Part shown: positions 23,789 through 34,516 of the stretch, one piece after another
Layout of the letters: every line of letters starts with the position of its first letter
How positions within the stretch are numbered: position 1 is the first letter of the stretch
Source of the DNA: Nocardioides ferulae
Lineage (GTDB): Bacteria; Actinomycetota; Actinomycetes; Propionibacteriales; Nocardioidaceae
Length of the DNA stretch: 54,397 bases
Reading direction: 5' to 3'
NCBI RefSeq assembly: GCF_003660455.1
Contig: NZ_QZVR01000012.1
Location: forward strand, 1 to 54,397
Notes under the pieces: generated by a model
The model's database searches: none
What the model was told of the DNA's origin: nothing
Seen by the model: the letters and a program-made list of their open reading frames with translations, nothing else
Program-made: the position numbers and the translations under genes

Positions 23789-24334
23789 CTATCTGCCGTA
23801 GGCCGCCACGACGGTCTTCGCGATCTCCTCGGCGTCGTGCCCGACCTCGTCGACCGGCACGTCCTCCCCGCCCATCGCGGTGCCGGTCACCTCGACCTGC
23901 AGCACCCGGTCGTCGAGGACCGCGACGACCTGGCCGATGGGCAGCCCGACCGGCGTGCCTCGGGCCGCCCAGCCGCGGACGCCCGCTCCCAGATCGATCT
24001 CGGCGACGGTCGAGTCGTCCTCCACCAGGTAGCTGCGCAGCTCGGCCTGGGTGGGCGGCGGGTCGAGAGCAGGCTGGTGCAGCCCCCACTCGATGCTCAC
24101 GTCGCGCTCGTCCAGCATCGTCTGGCAGTGGGTGCGGACCTCCGAGACGTCCGGCTCGAGCAGCTCCTGGGCGACGCCGGTGATCTCGGTCAGCTGCTCG
24201 GCGGTGACCAGGCACGGGCCGGCAGCCTCGGCTGTCGGCTCGGGGCCGGGCTCATCGCCGGAAGACTCCTGGCAGCCCGTGAGGGCGAGCACGATGGCGA
24301 GCGACACGACGCCACGCCCGAGAAGACCCCCCAT
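23789..24334 (-). CDS. Lipoprotein, DUF3558-like
   Basis: This 181-residue protein has a lipoprotein signal (MGGLLGRGVVSLAIVLALTGC) with lipobox LTGC and a short acidic linker. The mature domain CLVTAEQLTEITGVAQELLEPD...RTHCQTMLDE... has the Cys spacing of DUF3558-type actinobacterial lipoproteins. The function is unknown; the protein is expected on the outer face of the membrane. It converges with the BKACE gene. Confidence 0.78.
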   Translation of the reverse strand: MGGLLGRGVVSLAIVLALTGCQESSGDEPGPEPTAEAAGPCLVTAEQLTEITGVAQELLEPDVSEVRTHCQTMLDERDVSIEWGLHQPALDPPPTQAELRSYLVEDDSTVAEIDLGAGVRGWAARGTPVGLPIGQVVAVLDDRVLQVEVTGTAMGGEDVPVDEVGHDAEEIAKTVVAAYGR

Positions 24335-24469
24335 GGGCCGCAGTTCTACGGGACGCCCCGACCGTGGGTCAACGCCGCGGCGCGATGCTGTCGCCGGGTG
24401 ACAGGATCCTGCAAGCGTGGCGGCGGGTTGACGATCGCGGTCCGCCTCACTGGTCGGTCAGTTCGTCGG

Positions 24470-25129
24470 TCAGTTCGGCGGCGGCGTGGCCCAGGCCGGC
24501 CGGATCAGCTCGACGGCGTGCACGACCGTCTCGACCAGGTCGCTGTCGCCGCCGCGCTCGTACCACTGCTCGAGGCAGGCGAACAGCGCCGCCACCAGTG
24601 AGGCGCTGACGACGCGATAGTCCTCGAGCGAGCGGCCGAAGCGGTCGTGGGCGTGCATGATCGGCGCGAGCTGCTTGGCGGTCTCGTCGAGCAGCATGAA
24701 GCCGGCGGCGCGCACCGCCGGCGTCTCGTACCAGATGCGGGTACGCCGGAGCGAGGAGTCGCCGTCGACGGTGAAGTGCGACTCGCCGACGATGCGCATC
24801 GCGACGGTGAACGCGGTCCACGGGTCGTGCTCGCCCATCAGCCGCGTGAAGACCTCCATCACGATGTCGTCGTACTCGTCGCGGAGGACCAGGCCCTCCT
24901 TGGTGCCGAAGTAGCGGTAGACGGTGCTGGGGGACACCTCGGCGTGCTCGGCGATGTGCTCGACGGTGACCCGGTCGAAGCCGTGCTCCTCGAACTGCTC
25001 GACGGCGATCCGCTGCAGCCGCCGCATCGTAGCGATCTTCTTGCGTTCCCGCAGTCCGACGCCAGGGCGCCCGGCGACGGCCTCCAGCAGGTCCACCAGA
25101 TCGGGGGGCAGGGTCTCGGTCACGCGCAC
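24470..25129 (-). CDS. TetR-family regulator of the divergent ABC exporter
   Basis: This protein of about 219 residues has an N-terminal extension of 30 residues and then the TetR helix-turn-helix: RRLQRIAVEQFEEHGFDRVTVEHIAEHAEVSPSTVYRYFGTKEGLVL. The C-terminal ligand domain is diverged. The GTG at 25129 is preceded by CAGGAGT; a second GTG at 25123 has better spacing. A perfect palindrome (TGAAAG-tcg-CTTTCA) lies in the 62-base divergent gap and overlaps the promoter elements of both genes, so this protein most likely represses itself and the exporter at 25192. Confidence 0.9.
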   Translation of the reverse strand: MRVTETLPPDLVDLLEAVAGRPGVGLRERKKIATMRRLQRIAVEQFEEHGFDRVTVEHIAEHAEVSPSTVYRYFGTKEGLVLRDEYDDIVMEVFTRLMGEHDPWTAFTVAMRIVGESHFTVDGDSSLRRTRIWYETPAVRAAGFMLLDETAKQLAPIMHAHDRFGRSLEDYRVVSASLVAALFACLEQWYERGGDSDLVETVVHAVELIRPAWATPPPN

Positions 25130-25145
25130 ACTCCTGGGTGTGATC

Positions 25146-25184
25146 TGAAAGTCGCTTTCATTTTACGCCACCGCGACGTAGAGT
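25146..25184. promoter_or_regulatory. Divergent promoters with probable TetR operator
   Basis: The operator is the perfect palindrome TGAAAG-tcg-CTTTCA at 25146-25160. On the minus strand, TAAAAT (complement of 25160-25165) is a good -10 for the regulator. On the plus strand, TAGAGT at 25179-25184 is a -10 seven bases before the ATG at 25192, and its -35 position falls on the right half of the palindrome. Repressor binding would block both. Confidence 0.7.
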
Positions 25185-25191
25185 CAGTGTC

Positions 25192-25908
<717 letters not shown>

Positions 25909-27285
25909 CCGAGCTCGGCGGCATCGTCGGCTACGAGGTCGGCTTCATGGGGCTCATCGGCCTCCCGATCGTCGCGATCCACCTCGCCGTGCGGTTCAGC
26001 CGGCACGAGGAGGACGCCGGACGCACCGAGCTGGTCACCGCCGGCTCGGTCGGCCGCCTGGCCCCGCTGGCCGCGGCGGCGGTCACCGTCGCGCTGTGCC
26101 TGGCCGGGTTCGTGCTGGTCAGCGGCCTGGGCCTGCTGGCCGCGGGGCTGCCCGCCGCCGGCGTCTGGGCGTACGCCGTGGCGCTCGGTCTCTTCTCGGC
26201 CTCCGCGGCCGCGGTCGGGCTGCTCGCTGCCGAGGTGAGCCGCGAGGCGCGGATGGCCTACGCGCTGGGCCTCGGCTTCGTCATGGTCACCTTCCTCGCC
26301 CGGGCCGTCGTCGACGGCCGCGACTGGGACCTGGTCTGGCTGAGCCCCTCGGGCTGGCTGGCCGAGGTGCGCCCGTTCGGCGATGTGGCCGGGTGGCCGT
26401 TCGCTGCGTACGCCGCGCTGACCGGCGTCGCCGTGCTGCTCGCGGGAGCGATGGCGGTGCGTCGCGACCTCTACGGCGGACTGGTCGCCGCGCGGTCCGG
26501 CCCGGCGCAGGCCGCGGTGGCGCTGGGCACACCCGTGGGCATGGCCTGGCGGTTCGTGCGTGCGCCGGTGGTGGGCTGGCTGGTCGGCACCTCGGTGTGG
26601 AACGCCGCGTTCGGCGGTCTGTCCGGGGAGATGGAGGACCTCGCGGCGAGCAACCCGACACTGATGGAGGCGCTCGGCGTCGAGCGGCCGGAGCACCTGG
26701 TGACGTCGCTGGCGCTGCTGCTGTGCGCGGTCGGTGCGACCGCGTTCGGTGTGCAGGCGGCGGCGCGGCTGGCGGGCGAGGAGGCGCAGGGCCGGCTCGG
26801 CCTGGTGCTCTCGACCCGGGTGGGCCGTGCCCGGCTGTGGCTCGCGTGGCTGGCGGTGGTCGTCGCCGGAGCGGTCGCGGTGCTGGCGAGCTCGACGCTG
26901 ATGCTGGCCGTCTTCGCCGCCTGGTCGACCGGCGACTCCGGGGGCCTGGGCGACACCCTCGGTGGCGGTCTGGCACTGGTGGCCCCGGTGGTGCTGGTGG
27001 TCGCGGTCGCCGCGGCGCTGCAGGCCTGCTGGCCGCGGGTCACCGGGCTGGCGTGGCTGCTGGTCGCGTGGGTGACGGTCGTCGGGGTGCTCGCCGACAC
27101 GCTGCGGCTGCCGGACTGGTCGCGCGACCTGTCGCCGGTGCACGCCGCCGGCCGGGTGCCGATCGAGGACCCGAACGCAACCGCCCTCGTGGTGTTGACG
27201 GTGCTCGCGGTGGCGCTGCTGGCCGGGGGGCTGCTGCGGTTCCGGCGGCGGGAGCTGGTGGCGGGCTGAGCCGATCGCGGAGACC

Positions 27286-27320
27286 GTGGACTTTGGCGTA
27301 CCTGGTGCGCCAAAGTCCAC
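27286..27320. repeat. Palindrome family 3, copy 1
   Basis: Perfect 13-base arms (GTGGACTTTGGCG / CGCCAAAGTCCAC) with a nine-base loop, framed by GATCGCG and CGCGATC. It separates two converging genes and may work as a bidirectional terminator. A related copy is at 28341-28377. Confidence 0.7.
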
Positions 27321-27324
27321 GCGA

Positions 27325-28260
27325 TCACGCTGACAGGCGGCACCCGGCGCCGCAGGGGCGTGGCGCACCCGGCCAGCCGCGGGCGGCCAGCGCCCGGCCG
27401 AGCTTGCCGGCGGTCTCGCACGGTCGGTCGAGCACCTGCTGCCACCGCAGCCGCACCACGGTCCACCCGGCGGCGACGTCGGCGAGGTCGCGCTCGGCGT
27501 CACGGGCCCCGGCCGCCCAGCTGCTGTGGCCCAACCAGCCGTCGAGCTCCACGACCGTCCGGTACGCCGGGTAGCCGGCGTCGCGGTACTCCCGCCCGCC
27601 CCGCCCGGTGCGCACGACCTGGCGATCCGACGCCGGTAGCCCGTGGGCGCGCTCGACGCGCACCAGGAACGCGTGCTCCAGCACCGAGCACACCCCGCTG
27701 CCGAGGTCGTCGAGCAGGCGCTCGACGAAGCGGCGCCGGGCCATCCTGAGGCGCCGCTCGAGGGCGACCTTCAGCCGATCCGCGGTGGTCAGCCGCCGGT
27801 TGACCACGTCGGCGAGCACCGCCACCACGTCGAGCTCGCTGCGGGCGCGGTGGGCGATCTCGAGCGCCGCCTCCTCGACGCGAACCCGGGGTGGGGAGGC
27901 CTGCCAGTGGACGATCCGGTCGAGGTCGGCGACCCGGTGCACGCGCATTCCGGGCTGCGCACGCACGGTCCGGCGTTCATCGATCGCGACGTGGACGAGG
28001 CCGCCGGGCGTGGGGAGATCCAGCGCCGAGCCGAGGTGCAGCGCCGCCGGCGCGGCGTACAGGATCGCCGCCCACTGCCGCTGCAGGGTGGTGAGGTCGC
28101 CGGTGTGGTCGACGAAGACGCCGGGGTGGACCCGGGTCAGCTCACGGCGCCGGACGAGCCGGTCGAGGTCGTGCTTGGCGAAGCCGCGCTCGTGCAGCTG
28201 CCTGCGGGAGACGACGCCGCGCTGCAGGTCGAGCAGGTCGGCGACGGTGGCGAGGTGCAT
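27325..28260 (-). CDS. AbiEi/DUF559-type protein with endonuclease-like C-terminus
   Basis: This protein of about 311 residues has an N-terminal winged-helix region like the AbiEi antitoxin domain (MHLATVADLLDLQRGVVSRRQLHERGF...LTRVHPGVFVDH). The C-terminal DUF559/Vsr-like domain has REYRDAGYPAYRTVVELDGWLGHSSW...RDAERDLADVAAGWTVVRLRWQQV. The D...ExD spacing (RDAGYP...VELDG) fits a PD-(D/E)xK nuclease fold. Such single genes are common in Nocardioidaceae and their role is not established; no partner toxin gene is adjacent. The ATG at 28260 is chosen because the domain begins there. Two palindromes (27286 and 28341) flank the gene. Confidence 0.8.
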   Translation of the reverse strand: MHLATVADLLDLQRGVVSRRQLHERGFAKHDLDRLVRRRELTRVHPGVFVDHTGDLTTLQRQWAAILYAAPAALHLGSALDLPTPGGLVHVAIDERRTVRAQPGMRVHRVADLDRIVHWQASPPRVRVEEAALEIAHRARSELDVVAVLADVVNRRLTTADRLKVALERRLRMARRRFVERLLDDLGSGVCSVLEHAFLVRVERAHGLPASDRQVVRTGRGGREYRDAGYPAYRTVVELDGWLGHSSWAAGARDAERDLADVAAGWTVVRLRWQQVLDRPCETAGKLGRALAARGWPGAPRPCGAGCRLSA

Positions 28261-28340
28261 GCCCGCCACCGTGACGGCGCTCCGCGCGGGTGTCGACCGC
28301 GGTCGGTGGGCCCTGTGGACGGCGCCGCTGAGCAACAAGG

Positions 28341-28377
28341 CGTGGACTTCGGCTCACCTGGTGCGCCAAAGTCCACG
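28341..28377. repeat. Palindrome family 3, copy 2 (diverged)
   Basis: CGTGGACTTCGGC pairs imperfectly with GCGCCAAAGTCCACG around ACCTGGT. It lies 80 bases upstream of the DUF559 gene and 11 bases after glnR, both on the minus strand, so it may end the glnR transcript. Confidence 0.6.
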
Positions 28378-28387
28378 CGTTGACGGC

Positions 28388-29128
28388 TCAGGTCTGCTGG
28401 GTGCTCCGCGGCGAGGCGATGCGGGCGTCCGCCTCGGCCTCCTTCTCCTTGCTGGGCAGCACGAACCGGTAGCCGACGTTGCGCACCGTGCCGATGAGCG
28501 TCTCGTTCTCGGGGCCGAGCTTGGCGCGCAACCGGCGCACGTGGACGTCGACGGTGCGGGTGCCGCCGAAGTAGTCGTAGCCCCACACCTCCTGCAGCAG
28601 CTGCTGGCGGGTGAAGACCCGGCCGGGGTGCTGGGCGAGGAACTTGAGGAGCTCGAACTCCTTGAAGGTGAGGTCGAGGGTGCGCCCGCCGACCTTCGCG
28701 GTGTACGTCGCGTCGTCGACGACGACCTCGCCGGACCGGATGACGTGGGCGTCGGGGTCGGCGGCCTCGCGCTGGGCGGCCAGCCGGCCGATCGCGAGGC
28801 GGATGCGGGCCTCGAGCTCGGCGGGACCGAGGGTGTGCAGCACCACGTCGTCCATGCCCCAGTCGTGGCTGACCACGGCCAGACCGCCCTCGGTGACGAT
28901 GAGCAGCACGGGCACGTCGGTGCCGGTGGTGCGGATCAGCCGGCACAGGTCGCGGGCGTGGGCGAGGTCCTGGCGGCCGTCGACCAGCAGCAGGTCGGAG
29001 TCGGGGGCCTCGAGCAGCGCGCTGCCCTCGGCGGGCAGGATCTTGACCGAGTGGCCGAGCAGCGACAGGCCGGGGAGTACCTCGGCGGACGGCTGGAGGG
29101 CGCTGGTCAAGAGGAGCAGGGCGCTCAT
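28388..29128 (-). CDS. glnR: GlnR-type orphan response regulator (nitrogen control)
   Basis: This 246-residue winged-helix regulator matches actinobacterial GlnR. The receiver domain begins [21 protein letters not shown] and has [24 protein letters not shown] at the usual Asp position, but the pocket is atypical, as known for GlnR, which works without a cognate kinase. The DNA-binding domain is [21 protein letters not shown], then [30 protein letters not shown]. GlnR controls genes for ammonium, nitrate and glutamine use. The ATG is preceded by GAGGAGACCACC. It is divergent from a MoaD-like gene, the usual neighbourhood. A possible self-binding site lies at 29209-29224. Confidence 0.92.
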   Translation of the reverse strand: MSALLLLTSALQPSAEVLPGLSLLGHSVKILPAEGSALLEAPDSDLLLVDGRQDLAHARDLCRLIRTTGTDVPVLLIVTEGGLAVVSHDWGMDDVVLHTLGPAELEARIRLAIGRLAAQREAADPDAHVIRSGEVVVDDATYTAKVGGRTLDLTFKEFELLKFLAQHPGRVFTRQQLLQEVWGYDYFGGTRTVDVHVRRLRAKLGPENETLIGTVRNVGYRFVLPSKEKEAEADARIASPRSTQQT

Positions 29129-29200
29129 GGTGGTCTCCTCCCGGTTAACGGGGCGGGGACCGGGACGCAACGCTGGGCCTCGGTCTGGTGCTTGCCGGAG

Positions 29201-29224
29201 AGAATAGCGTGACACCCCCGTCAC
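29201..29224. promoter_or_regulatory. Divergent glnR/moaD-like promoter with possible GlnR box
   Basis: On the minus strand TATTCT (complement of 29201-29206) is a -10 candidate for glnR. GTGAC at 29209-29213 and GTCAC at 29220-29224 are spaced by six bases, matching the GTnAC-N6 half-site spacing known for GlnR boxes, although the second half site is normally GAAAC. Autoregulation is therefore plausible but weakly supported. Confidence 0.4.
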
Positions 29225-29238
29225 TTTGGAAGGTTCAT

Positions 29239-29517
29239 ATGTCCGACGAGATGCAGATCATCCGCGTGCACTACTGGGCGGCGGCCAAGGCCGCGGCCGG
29301 CGTGGCCGGTGAAGAGCTGCAGGTCAGCGGCCCGATCTCGCTGGCGGAGGTGGTCCGTCAGGCGGGGGAGCGGCACCCCGACAGCAGGTTGCCGCGGGTG
29401 CTCCAGACCTGTTCGGCGCTGCTGGGCGACCAGCCGGCCGGCAGCGCCGACCCGGAGACGGTAGTGGTCCAGCCCGGCACCACCGTGGAGTTCCTGCCGC
29501 CGTTCGCGGGGGGCTGA
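29239..29517 (+). CDS. MoaD/ThiS-family small sulfur-carrier protein
   Basis: This 92-residue protein has the beta-grasp pattern of Moa[22 protein letters not shown], then [14 protein letters not shown], then a Pro-rich loop and [10 protein letters not shown]. The C-terminal Gly-Gly is the residue pair that is adenylated and thiocarboxylated. It likely acts as sulfur donor for molybdopterin or a related pathway; no moaE or moeB is visible here, so the exact partner is unknown. The ATG is preceded by GGAAGG. It is divergent from glnR. Confidence 0.85.
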   Translation: MSDEMQIIRVHYWAAAKAAAGVAGEELQVSGPISLAEVVRQAGERHPDSRLPRVLQTCSALLGDQPAGSADPETVVVQPGTTVEFLPPFAGG

Positions 29518-29540
29518 GCCGACGCTGGCCGAGCCTGCCC

Positions 29541-29564
29541 GGTGGTCGAGCCTGCCGAGACCCC
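29541..29564. repeat. Repeat family 4, short copy between convergent genes
   Basis: GGTGGTCGAGCCTGCCGAGA followed by CCCC lies between the MoaD-like gene and ppc, both of which end here. It is the short GGTCGAG-n6-CGAGACC form. A second partial copy (CTGGCCGAGCCTGCC) is at 29525-29539. Confidence 0.65.
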
Positions 29565-29568
29565 CGCC

Positions 29569-32247
<2,679 letters not shown>

Positions 32248-32440
32248 GCTTCGAGGCTAGTGCGGCGAGCCGCCCCGGCGGAGGTCGTGAGGACCTTCGT
32301 CCTCGGCCTGTGGCGGGTTTGTCGGTCCAGTCCCGTGTTTGCCCGCGCGCACGAACAGTGCCGGACTCGCCCCGCCAAGCCCGGCGATGGGGTTTGCTCT
32401 GTGTCGAGTCACCGGTCCGGGGGGATGCCGGTGCTGGACA

Positions 32441-32480
32441 GTGAGGGCCGGGCGTCGCTGTGGCGGCGCCCGGCCCTCAC
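32441..32480 (-). terminator. Terminator hairpin overlapping the end of the XRE gene
   Basis: GTGAGGGCCGGGCG at 32441-32454 and CGCCCGGCCCTCAC at 32467-32480 are perfect 14-base arms around a 12-base loop. The stop codon of the regulator at 32477 lies inside one arm. Upstream of this, 32248-32440 contains the ppc promoter and no convincing gene. Confidence 0.75.
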
Positions 32481-33331
32481 CACTCCCAGGCGATGCCGTA
32501 GACGGTGCCGAGCTCGGGGTTGCGGAAGTACGCCGAGACCTGGCCGGAGGCGGGCAGTGACGAGCGCGGCGCGTCGCCGGGGTGCTCGGGCACTTGGGCG
32601 TTGTCGACCAGCGGCCCGAACGCCGACCAGCCGCGCGGCCGCTCGGAGCCGCGGAACCCGAGCTGCACGGTCACCTGCTCGGCGGGGATCGTGAGGTCGA
32701 ACGCGACGGCGGTGCCCGGCTCGGGGTCGGTGTCGATCCGGGTGCGTAGCGCGAAGTCGTGGCTCTGGCCGCGGCGCAGCCGGCGGTCGAAGACGAACCG
32801 GCGCACGAAGACGGTGCGCCCGGCGCCGTGCACGTGCTCGGTGGTCTCGAGGTGGCCGCCCCACAGCGGCTCGCTGGTGGCCGAGAACGCCGCGGACTCG
32901 GTGTGCATCATCTTCAGCCCGTAGCTGTCGGCACCGTTGCGGCGGGCCCGCACCCGGCGGGCCTCGATGATCTCACTGGGGGAGCGGCTGTCGTGGAACA
33001 GGTAGCTGAGGATCAGCGACTCGACGACAAACGGCCCGCCGAGCAGCTGGGACCCGGCGGCCGGCTCGACGTCGAGAGCGCCGCCGGGAGCGGGTGCGGT
33101 GCTCGCCCGGTCGCTGGCGTACGCCGCGTCGAGGGCGGCGCGCCACTCGGGGAACGCGTCGGCGATCAGGCCGCGGACCCGGGTCGAGGGGCTCTCGCGT
33201 CCGGTCTCGAGGTTGGCCAGCGTGGAGCGGGCGATCGAGCCGCCGAGCCGCTCGCAGACGTCGACCTGGCGCAGGCCCGCCGCGGTGCGCAGCGCGCGCA
33301 GCTGCGCGGCGTACTCGGTTCTGTCCTGCAC
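32477..33331 (-). CDS. XRE-family transcriptional regulator with sensor-like C-terminus
   Basis: This 284-residue protein has an N-terminal Xre helix-turn-helix (YAAQLRALRTAAGLRQVDVCERLGGSIARSTLANLETGRESPS). The C-terminal 170 residues have no clear family; they begin LLGGPFVVESLILSYLFHDSRSPSEIIEARRVRARRNG, include beta-rich runs such as GRTVFVRRFVFDRRLRRGQSHDFALRTRI and end AYFRNPELGTVYGIAWEW. The GTG start has AGGGGGATAC just before it. The gene is isolated, with its own hairpin terminator, so its target is unknown. Confidence 0.8.
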   Translation of the reverse strand: MQDRTEYAAQLRALRTAAGLRQVDVCERLGGSIARSTLANLETGRESPSTRVRGLIADAFPEWRAALDAAYASDRASTAPAPGGALDVEPAAGSQLLGGPFVVESLILSYLFHDSRSPSEIIEARRVRARRNGADSYGLKMMHTESAAFSATSEPLWGGHLETTEHVHGAGRTVFVRRFVFDRRLRRGQSHDFALRTRIDTDPEPGTAVAFDLTIPAEQVTVQLGFRGSERPRGWSAFGPLVDNAQVPEHPGDAPRSSLPASGQVSAYFRNPELGTVYGIAWEW

Positions 33332-33398
33332 GTATCCCCCCTGGGAGTTGCGATGCCGGGCTCACCCTAGGGGGTGTCGCCGACGCGGAGACGCAAGA

Positions 33399-33422
33399 GG
33401 GCCGCCCCGTGCGGGGCGGCCC
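33399..33422 (-). terminator. Terminator hairpin after the Hsp20 gene
   Basis: GGGCCGCCCC and GGGGCGGCCC (10-base perfect arms, loop GTGC) lie about 45 bases past the hsp20 stop on the minus strand, followed by a short CTCTT run. Confidence 0.75.
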
Positions 33423-33467
33423 TGGGCGCCGTGCGTAACGACGCGAGGTGGGGGGTTTGGCTTCTCG

Positions 33468-33899
33468 TCAGGCCTCGATGGCCTGGGTCTCGGCCGGGCT
33501 CTCGATGCCCTGCACCGCGATCTTGCGCGGCTTGGCCTTCTCGGCGACTGGCACGAGCAGGCGCAGCACGCCGTCGGCGTAGGAGGCCTCGATGTGGTCG
33601 AGGTCGAGGTTGTCGCCGAGCACGAGCTGGCGGGTGAACTGGCCCTTCTGCCGCTCGCTGGCGAGCATCTCCCAGTCGCCGTTGCGGGCGACGCGCTCGG
33701 CGCGGACGGTGAGCACGTTGCGCTCGACGTCGAGGTCGATGCTCTCGCGGGAGACGCCCGGCAGGTCGAGCTCGATGACGAACCGGTCGCCCTCGCGCCA
33801 GGCGTCCATCGACATGACGGCCGGGCGGTTGGTGGTGCCGAAGACCTGCTGGGTCAGCCGGTCGAAGTCACGGAACGGGTCGGTGGTGCGCAACAGCAT
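33468..33899 (-). CDS. Hsp20 family small heat-shock protein
   Basis: This 143-residue ATP-independent chaperone holds unfolding proteins. The alpha-crystallin domain spans about residues 30-130: [38 protein letters not shown], then [46 protein letters not shown]- and C-terminal arms are short. The AVQG-type ending replaces the usual IxI motif (IAVQGI). The ATG has GAGGAGACC just upstream. It is divergent from an HspR-like MerR regulator, which probably represses it. Confidence 0.93.
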   Translation of the reverse strand: MLLRTTDPFRDFDRLTQQVFGTTNRPAVMSMDAWREGDRFVIELDLPGVSRESIDLDVERNVLTVRAERVARNGDWEMLASERQKGQFTRQLVLGDNLDLDHIEASYADGVLRLLVPVAEKAKPRKIAVQGIESPAETQAIEA

Positions 33900-33958
33900 G
33901 GTCTCCTCCTCTGGTCGTGTTCGCGGGTCTCCCAGGTCCCTTGGGGGAGTCCCTCGCC

Positions 33959-34008
33959 TGTATCAACGGATACACATTTGTTGTATTCCCAAGTTGAGGC
34001 AAAATCAA
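33959..34008. promoter_or_regulatory. Probable operators between hsp20 and the HspR-like gene
   Basis: In this unusually AT-rich stretch, TGTATC-aacg-GATACA (33959-33974) is a perfect dyad and TTGA-N7-TCAA (33994-34008) is a second. The second resembles, but does not match, the HAIR element CTTGAGT-N7-ACTCAAG bound by HspR. Either could bind the adjacent MerR-type regulator. Confidence 0.5.
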
Positions 34009-34064
34009 GTCGTACGCCGTGATCGCCGGCCGCGGGTCGAGCTTGAGACCAGGAGGTGAGTCGA

Positions 34065-34343
34065 GTGGAGTCGACGCGCGGGGTGTTCGCGATCTCGGTG
34101 GCGGCCGAGATGCTGTCGATGCAGGTGCAGAACCTGCGCGTCTACGAGCGCCGCGGCCTGGTCGAGCCCGACCGCACCCCCGGCGGCACCCGGCTCTACA
34201 GCCAGCACGACCTGACCCGGCTGGCGCGGATCCGCGACCTGCTCGGCGAGGGACTCAACCTGGCCGGCATCGCGAAGGTGCTCGAGCTCGAGGCGAAGAT
34301 CGACCGGCTGGAGGCCGCCAACGCCCGCCTCCGCGCCCGGTGA
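34065..34343 (+). CDS. HspR-like MerR-family regulator
   Basis: This protein of about 92 residues has the MerR winged helix: VFAISVAAEMLSMQVQNLRVYERRGLVEPDRTPGGTRLYSQHDLTRLARIRDLL, then a short coiled coil (EAKIDRLEAANARL). Size and the YERRGLVEPDRT motif fit HspR repressors. GTG at 34065 has AGGAGG eight bases upstream; an in-frame GTG at 34056 overlaps that site and is less likely. It is divergent from hsp20, the classic arrangement for heat-shock control. No dnaK operon is present in the window. Confidence 0.85.
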   Translation: MESTRGVFAISVAAEMLSMQVQNLRVYERRGLVEPDRTPGGTRLYSQHDLTRLARIRDLLGEGLNLAGIAKVLELEAKIDRLEAANARLRAR

Positions 34344-34355
34344 GTCTCCGTCACC

Positions 34356-34402
34356 GCTGGTCGAGCCGCGAGGAGCGCTAGCGACGATGCGAGTCGAGAC
34401 CC
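34356..34402. repeat. Repeat family 4, long copy
   Basis: GCTGGTCGAGCCGCG starts the element, the centre is GAGCGCTAGCGACGATGC and it ends GAGTCGAGACC. It lies 12 bases after the HspR-like stop. Copies at 43271, 50667, 51331 and 52344 share the same order of parts. Confidence 0.75.
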
Positions 34403-34439
34403 GGTGAGCCGCGCAGGGCGGTGGGCCCGGTGAGCTCCT

Positions 34440-34489
34440 CGGTCACACCAGCGCCCTTTCCCGCCCCGCAAAGGGCGCTGGTGTGACCG
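34440..34489. terminator. Palindrome family 1, copy 3, between convergent genes
   Basis: Perfect 19-base arms identical to copies 1 and 2 with a different loop (12 bases). It separates the HspR-like gene and the FAD oxidoreductase gene, which converge. Confidence 0.8.
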
Positions 34490-34516
34490 GCGACGCCGCG
34501 CCGGCGCCGCGAACCT

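Noticed and set aside
34035..34050. GGTCGAGCTTGAGACC just before the HspR-like ribosome site as a family 4 repeat
   Set aside because: It matches a short unit only with two bases missing and lies in the promoter region, so chance similarity cannot be excluded.
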